This document shows positions 7,563 to 15,945 of a stretch of 64,000 nucleotides of DNA, in pieces. This stretch comes from Kytococcus sedentarius DSM 20547. GTDB lineage: Bacteria > Actinomycetota > Actinomycetes > Actinomycetales > Dermatophilaceae. Position 1 is the stretch's first letter. Each line of letters opens with the position of its first letter. A program made the position numbers and the translations under genes. The stretch spans positions 1,860,001 through 1,924,000 of the forward strand of contig NC_013169.1 of assembly GCF_000023925.1 (NCBI RefSeq), given 5' to 3'. The notes under the pieces were generated by a model, which saw only the letters and a list, made by a program, of their open reading frames with translations, was not told the DNA's origin and did not search any database.

Positions 7563-8984
7563 AGTTGAGTCCCGCATAGTGGTGTAGCGCGGTGGCCACG
7601 ATGTGCCCGGACATGGGTGCGGTCACCGTGTGATCCTTCGAGTCAACCTTCCACAGAATCCTCGAACGGAGTCATCACGATGACCGCACCTCACATTGTG
7701 GACCCTGCCGGCCTGCTGAGCGAAGCCCTGGCCGAAGCCTCGCCGGACCTGATGCGCCACTTGCTGCAGCAGACCATCAACGCCCTGCTGTCCGCAGACG
7801 CCGACGCGGTGGTCGGCGCCGAGTACGGCCGCCCCAGCACGACCCGTACCGCCCAGCGCAACGGGTACCGTCACCGCGACCTGGACACCCGCGTGGGCAC
7901 GATCGACGTGGCCGTTCCCAAGCTCCGCACCGGGACCTACTTCCCCGAGTGGCTGTTGGAACGCCGCAAGCGGGCCGAAACCGCGCTGATCACCGTCGTG
8001 GCCGACTGCTATCTGGCCGGGGTGTCCACCCGCCGCATGGACAAGCTGGTCAAGACCCTCGGTATCGACGGCCTGTCGAAGTCCCAGGTCTCGCGGATGG
8101 CCGCCGAACTCGACGAGCACGTCGAGGAGTTCCGGCACCGGCCCCTGGACACCGCCGGGCCGTGGACCTTCATCGCGGCCGACGCCCTGACCATGAAGGT
8201 CCGTGAAGGCGGCAGGGTCATCAACACCGTCGCGTTGATCGCCACCGGGGTGAACAACGATGGCCACCGCGAAGTCCTGGGCCTGCGCGTAGCAACCGGA
8301 GAGACCGGGGCGGCATGGAACGAGTTCTTCGCCGACCTCGTCGCCCGCGGCCTGACCGGTGTGCAGCTCGTGACCTCTGACGCCCACACCGGTCTGGTCG
8401 AAGCGCTGCGGGCCAACCTGCCCGGCGCGACCTGGCAACGCTGCCGCACGCACTACGCAGCCAACCTCATGTCGGTCACTCCCAAGAGCATGTGGCCAGC
8501 AGTCAAGGCCATGCTGCACAGCGTGTACGACCAGCCCGACGCCCCCGCGGTGGACGCCCAGTTCGACCGGCTCCTGGACTACGTCCAGACCAAGCTTCCC
8601 GAGGTCCACGCCCACCTGGACGCCGCTGAGGCCGACATCCTCGCGTTCACCAATTTCCCGAAGGACGTGTGGTCCCAGATCTGGTCGAACAACCCCGCCG
8701 AACGCCTCAACCGTGAGATCCGCCGCCGCACCGACAGTGTCGGGATCTTCCCCACCCGCCAGGCCGTGGTCCGTCTCGTCGGGGCCGTCCTGGCCGAGCA
8801 AACCGACGAATGGGCCGAAGGCCGCCGCTACCTGGGCCTGGACCTCCTGGCCCGCTGCCGCATGCACCTCATCCCCACCCCCCAGGAGGACACCACCACG
8901 ACCACCGAGCTACCCGCCCTCACCGCCTGACAAACCACCCCACGACCCGAAGGACACCGCTACACCACTACCCGGGACTTGACC
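7563..8984 (+). mobile_element. IS256-family insertion sequence (copy A) with 8-bp target duplication
   Basis: The left end AGTTGAGTCCCGCATAGTGG (7563 on) and the complement of the right end GGTCAAGTCCCGGGTAGTGG (8984 back) are imperfect inverted repeats sharing AGTCCCG and TAGTGGTGTAGCG. Direct repeats GAAGATCA at 7555-7562 and 8985-8992 are a perfect 8-bp duplication. Length is 1,422 bp. Intact transposase and clean ends suggest a recent insertion, the latest event in this nest. Confidence 0.93.
7680..8930 (+). CDS. IS256-family (Transposase_mut) transposase, copy A
   Basis: A 416-residue, full-length transposase. The DDE residues sit in FIAADALTMKV (first Asp), VTSDAHTGL (second Asp) and NNPAERLNREIRRR (Glu), with the family's WQRCRTHYAANLM block between. 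ATG 7680 follows GAGTCATCACG and gives the usual family start (MTAPHIVDPAGLL); an in-frame ATG at 7617 would add 21 unlike residues. It appears active. Confidence 0.94.
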   Translation: MTAPHIVDPAGLLSEALAEASPDLMRHLLQQTINALLSADADAVVGAEYGRPSTTRTAQRNGYRHRDLDTRVGTIDVAVPKLRTGTYFPEWLLERRKRAETALITVVADCYLAGVSTRRMDKLVKTLGIDGLSKSQVSRMAAELDEHVEEFRHRPLDTAGPWTFIAADALTMKVREGGRVINTVALIATGVNNDGHREVLGLRVATGETGAAWNEFFADLVARGLTGVQLVTSDAHTGLVEALRANLPGATWQRCRTHYAANLMSVTPKSMWPAVKAMLHSVYDQPDAPAVDAQFDRLLDYVQTKLPEVHAHLDAAEADILAFTNFPKDVWSQIWSNNPAERLNREIRRRTDSVGIFPTRQAVVRLVGAVLAEQTDEWAEGRRYLGLDLLARCRMHLIPTPQEDTTTTTELPALTA

Positions 8985-8992
8985 GAAGATCA

Positions 8993-10305
8993 CCAGACGT
9001 TGCATCACTCTGAGGCTGCGCCTGAGGGAGGGGCTGGTGCAGTTGGCCTGCCGGCTGGGAATCGCTCCCTCGACCGTCCACCGCATCCTGCGCAACGCCC
9101 GCCTGAACCGGCTCTCGCATGTCGACCGCGCGACCGGAGAGCCGATTCGGCGCTACGAGCACGACCACCCAGGCGCGATGCTTCATGTCGATGTGAAGAA
9201 GCTCGGAAACATCCCCGACGGCGGAGGCTGGCGCTACGTTGGCCGCCAGCAGGGCGAGAAGATCCGCGCCTCGACACCGGGCAAGCCCAGGAACAAGTAC
9301 AGCGACCCGTTGATGGGCAAGGCCTACGTCCACACCGTCATTGACGATCACACCCGCGTGGCGTATGCCGAGATCCACGATGATGAGACCGCTCCGACCG
9401 CCACCGCTGTGCTGGTCCGAGCCGTTGAGTGGTTCAACCAGCGGGGCGTCACCGTCGAACGAGTCCTGTCAGACAACGGCGGTGCCTACCGATCACATCT
9501 GTGGCGCGAGACCTGCGCCGAACTCGGCATCACGCACAAGCGCACTCGGCCGTATCGTCCGCAGACCAACGGGAAGGTCGAGCGTTTCCATCGCACCATG
9601 GCCGACGGGTGGGCCTACGCCCGCTGCTACACATCCGAAGCCGAACGACGCGGCGAACTCGACGGATGGCTGCACTACTACAACCGCCACCGACCCCACA
9701 CAGCCTGCGGGAACAAGCCGCCCTTCTCACGATTGACCAACGTCACCGGTCAGTACAGCTATGTCGGCCGCCGCCAAGGCGAGAAGAACCGCTCCGCTAC
9801 CCCGGGCAAGCCGCGGAGTAAGTGGCACAACCCCAAGCTCGAGTACGCGTTCGTACACACCGTCATCGACCACTCCCGCCTCGCTTACAGCGAGGTTCAC
9901 GACGACGAAACCGCGATCACCGCCGTCGCCGTCCTGCACCGGGCGGTCGACTGGTTCGTCGACCGCAGCGTCATCATGGAACGCGTCCTGTCGGACAACG
10001 GCGCCGCGTATCGGTCCTTCCTGTGGCGTGACGCCTGCGAGGCACTTCGGGTCACCCCGAAACGGACTCGCCCGTATCGGCCTCAGACCAATGGGAAAGT
10101 CGAGAGGCTTCATCGAACCATGGCCGACGGTTGGGCCTACTCACGTTGCTACACCTCCGAGGGTGATCGTCGTGCTTCCCTCGACGGATGGCTGCACCAG
10201 TACAACCAGCACCGGCCACACAGCGCCTGCGATAACCAGCCGCCGTTCTCACGTTTGATCAACGTCCCCGATCAGTACAGCAAGGGCACCGTCGCAGCGT
10301 CCTGA
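8993..10305 (+). pseudogene. IS481-type transposase remainder fused in frame to a second, older IS481-type transposase core
   Basis: From 8993 the frame continues the transposase begun at 7346: HVDVKKLGNIPDGGG (first Asp), VIDDHTRVAY, VLSDNGGAYRS (second Asp), PQTNGKVERFHRTMADGW (Glu), ending NVTGQYS at the right end of the element (9757). No stop lies inside the element, so reading continues through GCTATG into the interrupted older copy (YVGRRQGEKNRS ... VLSDNGAAYRS ... NGKVERLHRTMADGW ... NVPDQYS) and 9 codons past that copy's own end (10279) to TGA at 10303-10305. The product would carry two catalytic cores but lacks the HTH because of the IS256 insertion. The two cores differ at many positions, so they are separate copies rather than a fresh duplication. 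Confidence 0.88.
9758..10279 (+). mobile_element. 3' remainder of the older IS481-type element
   Basis: This is the distal part of the IS481 copy whose proximal fragment is at 5515-5589. Its right end GATCAGTACA (10270-10279) resembles the end of the nested element (GGTCAGTACA). The matching left end and target duplication are lost. This end marks the apparent right border of the accessory island; the clgR terminator starts 50 bp further on. Confidence 0.8.
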
Positions 10306-10329
10306 CGGGGCACGGCGGTCACGACCGAG

Positions 10330-10368
10330 CCGCACGCCCTCCCCGCGACAAGCGGGAAGGGCGTGCGG
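10330..10368 (-). terminator. terminator of clgR-like gene
   Basis: A perfect 11-bp stem CCGCACGCCCT (10330-10340) / AGGGCGTGCGG (10358-10368) with an inner CCCGC/GCGGG extension. It sits 10 bases beyond the clgR stop and could also stop transcription leaving the insertion-sequence region. Confidence 0.75.
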
Positions 10369-10378
10369 CGGGTTGGTC

Positions 10379-10705
10379 TCAGCCGACGGGGGTCGGGCGG
10401 AGCACCTGCTCCGGCGGGCCCCCCAGCGGCATGTTGGCCGGCGAGTCCGGCACGTTGACGGCCTCCTCGGCCTCGGCGATGGCCACTCGGACGGCCACGT
10501 CGTTCAGCATCTGCGAGACCGGCAACTCCAGTGCGCGGCAGATGGTGGCCAGCATCTCCGAGCTGGCCTCCTTCTCCCCGCGCTCCACCTCGCTGAGGTA
10601 GCCCAGGGAGACGGCTGCGTCCGAGGACACCTGGCGCAGGGTGCGCCCCTGGTGCCGACGGCGCTCACGCAGGACGTCGCCGACCTCGCGTCGAATGATC
10701 ACCAT
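10379..10705 (-). CDS. clgR: ClgR-type XRE-family regulator
   Basis: A 108-residue protein with one N-terminal HTH_3 domain (REVGDVLRERRRHQGRTLRQ, then VSLGYLSEVERGEKEASSEM) and a short acidic/proline tail. It matches the actinobacterial ClgR/PopR group, which activates clp protease and stress genes. Position supports this: it is last in the conserved order rimO-pgsA-cinA-clgR, 49 bp after cinA. In known systems ClgR is itself degraded by ClpP via its C-terminal end; here the tail ends LRPTPVG, without a clear Ala-Ala degron. Confidence 0.87.
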   Translation of the reverse strand: MVIIRREVGDVLRERRRHQGRTLRQVSSDAAVSLGYLSEVERGEKEASSEMLATICRALELPVSQMLNDVAVRVAIAEAEEAVNVPDSPANMPLGGPPEQVLRPTPVG

Positions 10706-10754
10706 GCGCGCCTCCTGCGTCTCGTGGGTCAGATCGGGTTCCCAGGGTCACCTG

Positions 10755-11279
10755 TCAGTGCGTCGTGTCCCCGAGGGGTTCAGTGAAGTCTAGTTGCCTG
10801 AGAATTTCCTGCAGCGCCGCCTCCACAGAAGCGCGTCGCACCGCGGTGCGGTCCCCGGAGAAACAGAACGCCCTGTGGGCGGTGGTTTGTTCCCCCGCCG
10901 CGACTCTCGCCACCCCGACGTACACCGTGCCGGCCGGGTGACCGTCCGTCGGACCGGGCCCCGCCACGCCGGTGGTCGACAGTCCCCAGGTGGCGTCACC
11001 CCATCGGGCCACGCCGGCAGCCATCTGCTCGGCGACGTCGGCGTGGACCGGGCCCTCGCGCGCGAGGAGCCCCGCATCGACGCCCAGCGCGGAGGCCTTG
11101 AGGTCGGTGGCGTAGGAGACCGCTCCCCCGCGCAGGGCCAGCGAGGCGCCGGGCACGTCGGTGAGGGCGGCGCAGACCAGCCCGCCGGTGAGGGACTCGG
11201 CGACCGCCAGGGTCTCCCCCCGCCGCGTGAGCTGCTCGATGAGGGTGCGCGCCAGGTCGTCGCCCTGCCCGCCGGTCAC
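10755..11279 (-). CDS. cinA: CinA C-terminal-domain protein, nicotinamide-nucleotide amidohydrolase (PncC type)
   Basis: A 174-residue stand-alone CinA C-terminal domain: TLAVAESLTGGLVCAALTDVP, GAVSYATDLKASALGV, and TTGVAGPGPTDGHPAGTVYV. This domain deamidates nicotinamide mononucleotide to nicotinate mononucleotide in pyridine nucleotide salvage. The GTG start at 11279 overlaps the pgsA stop (GTGA), indicating coupling. The N-terminal MoCF domain of full-length CinA is absent, as in many actinobacteria. Confidence 0.92.
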   Translation of the reverse strand: MTGGQGDDLARTLIEQLTRRGETLAVAESLTGGLVCAALTDVPGASLALRGGAVSYATDLKASALGVDAGLLAREGPVHADVAEQMAAGVARWGDATWGLSTTGVAGPGPTDGHPAGTVYVGVARVAAGEQTTAHRAFCFSGDRTAVRRASVEAALQEILRQLDFTEPLGDTTH

Positions 11280-11896
11280 GAGCGCGCGCGCCCCTTGGCC
11301 CACAGGCGGCGGGCGTCCAGCAGGTAGTCGATGCCGGTCACCACCGTCACGACCACGGCGGCCACCATCACCACCCAGGCGATGGTGGCCACGACGCCGC
11401 CGACGGGCATCAGCATCAGGCCCACGGCCACGGACTGCAGCACGGTCTTGAGCTTGCCGCCGCGGCTCGCGGCCATCACGCCGTAGCGGATCACCACGAA
11501 GCGCACCACGGTGATCAGCAGCTCGCGGGCCAGGATGACGATGGTCACCCACCAGGGCAGCAGGTCGATCGCGCTGAGGCAGATCAACGCCGAGCCGATG
11601 AGGGTCTTGTCGGCGATCGGGTCGGCGATCTTGCCGAAGCTCGTGATCAGGTTGTGGCGGCGCGCGAGGTCGCCGTCGATGCGGTCGGTGATGGCCGCCA
11701 GGGCGAACACCGCGAACGCCCACCACAGCTCCAGGTGCTCGCCCCCGGCGCCGGGGTCGAGCAGCAGCAGCCACACGAAGACGGGCACCATCAGGATGCG
11801 GAGCACGGTCAGCGCGTTCGCGATGTTCCACGGGCTCGGCTCGGGGGCCGCCGCCTGGTCCGCGCCGGCCGCGGGGGTCCCGGGTGCGGTGCTCAC
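11276..11896 (-). CDS. pgsA: CDP-diacylglycerol-glycerol-3-phosphate 3-phosphatidyltransferase
   Basis: A 206-residue integral membrane enzyme making phosphatidylglycerol phosphate, the first step to phosphatidylglycerol and cardiolipin. The CDP-alcohol phosphatidyltransferase signature is complete: [20 protein letters not shown] then KIADPIADK (DGxxAR...GxxxDxxxD). Several hydrophobic helices follow. It overlaps rimO and cinA by 4 bp at either end, so the three are one translational unit. Confidence 0.93.
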   Translation of the reverse strand: MSTAPGTPAAGADQAAAPEPSPWNIANALTVLRILMVPVFVWLLLLDPGAGGEHLELWWAFAVFALAAITDRIDGDLARRHNLITSFGKIADPIADKTLIGSALICLSAIDLLPWWVTIVILARELLITVVRFVVIRYGVMAASRGGKLKTVLQSVAVGLMLMPVGGVVATIAWVVMVAAVVVTVVTGIDYLLDARRLWAKGRARS

Positions 11897-13473
11897 GCCG
11901 TTTCCTCCTCGATGCGGGCCACCAGGTCCACGCCCTGGCTGTCGACCACCGTGGCGCGCACGATGTCGCCGACCGCCACGTCGGCGGGGGCGCCGGCGGC
12001 GTCGACGAGGATCGTCACCCCATCGACCTCCGGGCCCTGCTGCTCGGGGCGGCCGACCACCTGGGTGCCGGCCTCGCCCTCGTCCTCGTGGGCCTCCACC
12101 AGGACGCTCACCGCGTCACCGACGCGGTCGGCGGCCCGCTGGGCCATGACCTCCTCGGCGAGGTCGCGGATGTGGGCGACGCGCTCGTCGATGACCTCCT
12201 GCGGGAGCTTGCCGTCGAGCTTCTCCCCCTCCGTGCCGTCCTCGTCGGAGTAGCCGAATACGCCAAGCACGTCGAGCTGGGCGCGGGTGACGAAGTCGGC
12301 GAGGACCTCGACGTCCTGCTCAGTCTCGCCCGGGAAGCCGCAGATGACGTTGGAGCGCAGCCCCGCATCGGGCGAGGCAGTGCGCACCTGGTCGATGAGG
12401 CCGAGGAAGCCCTCGGCGTCGCCGAAGCGGCGCATGCGGCGCAGCAGCGGCCCGGAGGCGTGCTGGAAGGACAGGTCGAAGTAGGGCACGACGCCGGGGG
12501 TCTCGACCATGGCGCGGAGCAGTTCGGGGCGCATCTCGGCAGGCTGAAGGTAGCTCACGCGGACGCGCTCGATGCCGTCGATGGCAGCCAGCTCCGGCAG
12601 CATCGTGTCCAGCAGGCGGAGGTCGCCGAGGTCCTTGCCGTAGGAGGTGGTGTTCTCGCTGACGAGGAAGACCTCCTTGACACCGTTCTCCGCCAACCAG
12701 TGCGCCTCGGCGAGGACGTCCGTGGGGCGACGCGAGAGGTAGGCGCCGCGGAAGGCCGGGATGGCGCAGAAGGAGCAGCGGCGGTCGCAGCCGGAGGCGA
12801 TCTTCAGCGGCGCCCAGGGCTTGTCGTTCAGGCGGCGGCGGATGATCGTCGAGGGGCCCGATGCGGGGGCGGGCGCGTCCAGGCGGGCGTCGGCGGGCTC
12901 GACGGGAGTCACCGCATCGTCCTGAACGGTCAGGCCGGCTTCGGCGAGGTCCTCGGCGGAGGCGGTGCCGTGGCCGGGCAGGGAGACGCTGGCGGCGCTG
13001 CCCTGGCGGGCGACGGGCGAGAGCGGGAGCAGCTTGCGGCGGTCGCCGGGGGTGTGGGCCTCGGGCGAGTGGCCGGCCAGCACGGCGCGCAGGGACGAGG
13101 ACATGTCGGCGTAGGAGTCGAAGCCGAGGACGGCATCGGCCTCGGGGAGCTCGGCGGCGAGCTCGTTGCCGTAGCGCTCGGCGAGGCAGCCGACGGCGAC
13201 GACGGCGCCGGTGCGGCCCTCCTCCTTGAGGTCGTGGGCGTCCAGGACGGCGTCGATGGAGTCCTTCTTGGCCTGGTCCACGAAGCCACAGGTGTTGACC
13301 ACGGTGACGTCCGCGCCATCGGCCTCGTCGACGAGTTCCCAGCCGGCGGCGGCCAAGCGGCCGGCCAGCTCCTCGGAGTCCACCTCGTTGCGGGTGCACC
13401 CGAGGGTCGCGATGTGGACGCTGCGGCGCTCGGTGTCGGGCGCTGCGGCGCGGTCGGTGGTGGCAGAGCTCAT
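11893..13473 (-). CDS. rimO: ribosomal protein S12 (aspartate-89) methylthiotransferase RimO
   Basis: A 526-residue radical-SAM enzyme that beta-methylthiolates Asp89 of ribosomal protein S12. The N-terminal UPF0004 domain has its cysteines in [25 protein letters not shown] and [10 protein letters not shown]. The radical-SAM cluster is CDRRCSFC (~229-236), and a TRAM domain ends the protein. It is about 85 residues longer than E. coli RimO, because an Ala/Pro-rich insert lies between the two cluster domains (about residues 140-205). Confidence 0.95.
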   Translation of the reverse strand: MSSATTDRAAAPDTERRSVHIATLGCTRNEVDSEELAGRLAAAGWELVDEADGADVTVVNTCGFVDQAKKDSIDAVLDAHDLKEEGRTGAVVAVGCLAERYGNELAAELPEADAVLGFDSYADMSSSLRAVLAGHSPEAHTPGDRRKLLPLSPVARQGSAASVSLPGHGTASAEDLAEAGLTVQDDAVTPVEPADARLDAPAPASGPSTIIRRRLNDKPWAPLKIASGCDRRCSFCAIPAFRGAYLSRRPTDVLAEAHWLAENGVKEVFLVSENTTSYGKDLGDLRLLDTMLPELAAIDGIERVRVSYLQPAEMRPELLRAMVETPGVVPYFDLSFQHASGPLLRRMRRFGDAEGFLGLIDQVRTASPDAGLRSNVICGFPGETEQDVEVLADFVTRAQLDVLGVFGYSDEDGTEGEKLDGKLPQEVIDERVAHIRDLAEEVMAQRAADRVGDAVSVLVEAHEDEGEAGTQVVGRPEQQGPEVDGVTILVDAAGAPADVAVGDIVRATVVDSQGVDLVARIEEETA

Positions 13474-13598
13474 GGGTCAAGGGTAGGCGGCCGCGCGCGG
13501 GGTAGGGGCCGGGTGGCGCTGCGGCGGGGGCTTGGTGATGCGACGCACACGGTGGGGGTGGGTGGGATGGTCGGGGCGGTTGGGCGGGGCGGCCCTGG

Positions 13599-14113
13599 TC
13601 AGGTGGGGGGTTGGACGAGTTCGGTGGTGTATTCGGTGGGGGTCAGGGTGATGGGGTTGCCGGTGACTTCGACGTCGATTCCCAGGGGTCGCCAGGGGCC
13701 GCCGTCCAGGGAGTAGCGGCCGGTGTAGGTGGCGGTGATGCGGGGTTGGACGGGGTCGGTGGTCTCGTAGGTGTGGGTGATGGTGCCGTCGGGGTAGGGG
13801 GCGCCGGTGTTGGTGGTGGGGCCGTGGGTGGTGCCGTCGCCGTAGTCGTAGGTGATGTTCTTCAGCTCGGGCATGATCTTGAGGTCGCGGCCGAGCATCT
13901 GTGCTGGCGGGATGGCGCGGACCTCGCCGGATTCGTAGCCGGCTTCGGCGAAGTCGGTCGTGAAGTAGACTGGTTTGTTGACCAGTGGGTCGGTGCGGGG
14001 TGGGTCGGTGGCCGGGACCGGTAGGGCGAACTTCGTGACTGTGAAGGCCTTGGCGATGCGCGCGTCCGCGACCTGGCCGGACCGGCCGGGGATGGCCTCG
14101 GGGAAGCAGGTGC
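13599..14113 (-). pseudogene. C-terminal part of a secreted-type protein split by IS256 copy B (PKD-like fold)
   Basis: Read on the minus strand, the frame from the IS junction gives TCFPEAIPGRSGQVADARIA, then FALPVPATDPPRTDPLVNKP, and a region (NITYDYGDGTTHGPTTNTG, then GTITHTYETTDPVQPRITAT) with the YDxGDG and THxY pattern of PKD-like beta-sandwich domains, ending ELVQPPT. The first half of the gene lies beyond the IS (15556-15945). Removing the IS and one copy of the 8-bp duplication restores one continuous frame. The function is not recognised. Confidence 0.8.
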
Positions 14114-15555
14114 GGGCCTGTCAGATGGTCTGTGTAAGCCGTACTGAGAGGAACGGTGAAGGATCATGACCATGACTGACAAGGAGCAGCGGGCTGGTGC
14201 CCAGCCCTCGGGGCAGGACTTGGTGGAGGAGTTGAAGGCTTCGGGGCAGTTGGACGGCTTGTTCGCGCAGATCGATGCCGGGCAGGTTGAGCTGACCGGG
14301 GATGGTGGTTTCGTCCCGGCGTTGGTGAAGGCTGCCCTGGAGCGTGGGTTGCAGGCCGAGCTCAGCAGTCACCTGGGCTACGAGAAGGGCTCGGTGGACG
14401 CTTCAGCGCACAGCAACTCGCGCAACGGGTCCACCCCGAAGACGGTCGCCTCAGAGGTGGGATCGATCGAGTTGGACGTCCCCCGGGACCGGGACGGGTC
14501 GTTCACTCCCCGCCTGGTCCCCAAGGGTCAGCGTCGGCTGGGCGGGTTGGACGACATGATCATCAGCCTCTACGCCGGGGGCATGACGATCCGGGAGATC
14601 CAGCACCACCTGGCTGGCACGATCGGCACCGAGCTGTCCCACGAGACGATCAGCAAGATCACCGACGCGGTCGCCCAGGAGGTGCTGGCCTGGCAGGACC
14701 GGCCGTTGGAGGAGTTCTACCCGGTGCTCTACCTAGACGCGATCCGGGTCAAGATCCGCCAGGACCATCAGGTGCTCAATCGGGCGGCCTATCTCGCGGT
14801 CGGTGTCGATCTGGAGGGTGTCAAGCACGTCCTGGGGATCTGGGTCCAGGACACCGAGGGATCGGCGTTCTGGGCTCACGTGTGCGCCGACCTGGCCAAC
14901 CGTGGCGTGTCCGACGTGCTGATCGTGTGCTGCGACGGGCTCAAGGGGCTGCCAGAGGCGATCGAGGCGACCTGGCCGGACTCGATGGTCCAGACCTGCG
15001 TGGTCCACCTGATCCGCGCGTCCACACGGTTCGTGTCGTACACCGACCGCAAGAAGGTCGCCAAGGAGCTCAAGCCGATCTACACCGCCGCCACCGAGCA
15101 GGCCGCCAGAGCCGCGTTGGAGGACTTCGCGGCCAGCGAGATGGGCCGGAAGTACCCCTCGGCGGTCGCGACCTGGCAGGCAGCGTGGGAGCGGTTCGTC
15201 CCGTTCCTGGCCTTCCCGCCGATGCTGCGGCGGGTGATCTACACGACGAACTCCATCGAGTCGTTGAACTATCAGCTGCGGAAGGTCACCAAGTCCCGCG
15301 GGCACTTCCCCTCGACCGACGCCGCGGTCAAGCTGCTGTGGCTGGCGATCTGCAACATCGAGGACCGACGAGCCGCTGAACGAGCCCGTGAGAAGGGCAA
15401 GCCGGCGGCCGAACGCAAAGCCAAGGGCCGCCTCGTCCAGGGCCAGGTCGTCACCAACTGGAAACAGGCACTGGCCCAACTCGCAGCGGCCTACCCCGAC
15501 CGAATCAACCCCTACCTGTGAACACCCCCGCTTACACAGAAACCTTGACAAGCCC
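14114..15555 (+). mobile_element. IS256-family insertion sequence (copy B) with 8-bp target duplication
   Basis: Ends GGGCCTGTCAGATGGTCTGT (14114 on) and, complemented, GGGCTTGTCAAGGTTTCTGT (15555 back) are imperfect inverted repeats, both followed by GTAAGC. Direct repeats GCAGGTGC at 14106-14113 and 15556-15563 are a perfect duplication. Length is 1,442 bp. Both the ends and the transposase differ clearly from copy A at 7563, so this is a different IS256-family element. Confidence 0.94.
14166..15521 (+). CDS. IS256-family transposase, copy B
   Basis: A 451-residue, full-length transposase_mut protein: NSRNGSTPKTV, ELDVPRDRDGSFTPRLVPKG, first Asp in VLYLDAIRVKIR, second Asp in IVCCDGLKGLPEAI, CVVHLIRAS, and Glu in YTTNSIESLNYQLRKV. 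GAAGGATC precedes the ATG. It has no frameshift or stop, so it is presumably active. It sits on the strand opposite to the gene it disrupts. Confidence 0.95.
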   Translation: MTMTDKEQRAGAQPSGQDLVEELKASGQLDGLFAQIDAGQVELTGDGGFVPALVKAALERGLQAELSSHLGYEKGSVDASAHSNSRNGSTPKTVASEVGSIELDVPRDRDGSFTPRLVPKGQRRLGGLDDMIISLYAGGMTIREIQHHLAGTIGTELSHETISKITDAVAQEVLAWQDRPLEEFYPVLYLDAIRVKIRQDHQVLNRAAYLAVGVDLEGVKHVLGIWVQDTEGSAFWAHVCADLANRGVSDVLIVCCDGLKGLPEAIEATWPDSMVQTCVVHLIRASTRFVSYTDRKKVAKELKPIYTAATEQAARAALEDFAASEMGRKYPSAVATWQAAWERFVPFLAFPPMLRRVIYTTNSIESLNYQLRKVTKSRGHFPSTDAAVKLLWLAICNIEDRRAAERAREKGKPAAERKAKGRLVQGQVVTNWKQALAQLAAAYPDRINPYL

Positions 15556-15945
15556 GCAGGTGCTGCCGATCTCCTCCCACGTGGACTGGACACTGTCGTC
15601 CTCGGTCAGCAACTCCCGACGAGCGATCACCATCCACGGACCATCACCTGGAGCCGTGTCGCACTTGATCTCGGCCTCGGTGCACATGTTGCCCTCAGAG
15701 GAACCCGGGGTCCGCCCAGAACACATCGGCTGCGACGAGTACTCGTAGTACGACACCGGCGGATCCTTCGGACGCGCCGGTGCCGAGTCCGGCGGGAACT
15801 CATCCGCGAGGGCCTGTACTTGCTCAAGCGTCAGGCCGACGGACACGCCATCACCATCACGATCACAGTCGACGTAGGAGTCGCACGCCGTGACGCTGTT
15901 CAATGCGAGCAGAGTCTCCGCGATCACTGGTCGAGTTCCACCCAT
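15556..15945 (-). pseudogene. N-terminal part of the gene split by IS256 copy B, cysteine-rich
   Basis: The frame starts at ATG 15945, inside the last codons of the DUF6318 lipoprotein gene (20-bp overlap), and reads VIAETLLALNSVTACDSYVD, DRDGDGVSVGLTLEQVQALA, SYYEYSSQPMCSGRTPGSSE and so on to EEIGSTC at the IS. NSVTAC loosely resembles a lipobox, but no basic n-region is present. It continues in frame at 14113. The full restored protein would be about 297 residues, rich in Cys, Asp and Thr, and probably exported; the start is not certain. Confidence 0.72.

Larger units (their letters stand above)
5590..9757 (+). mobile_element. IS481-type element with two passenger genes (tIS-like), itself interrupted by IS256
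   Basis: The left end TGTACTGACCGG (5590-5601) and right end CCGGTCAGTACA (9746-9757) are perfect 12-bp inverted repeats, flanked by a 6-bp direct target duplication GCTATG (5584-5589, 9758-9763). The unit is 4,168 bp, or about 2.74 kb without the nested IS256 element. It holds a WYL-type regulator, a divergent NmrA-type reductase, a terminator, and the IS481 transposase at the right. No second IS481 end is seen between the reductase and the transposase, so the two genes lie within the mobile unit as passengers. The insertion split an older IS481-type transposase gene in frame. Confidence 0.85.

Noticed and set aside
9037-10305. A functional double-core transposase starting at GTG 9037
   Set aside because: The true start (7346) is cut off by the IS256-type insertion, there is no RBS at 9037, and the fusion is explained by nested insertion.
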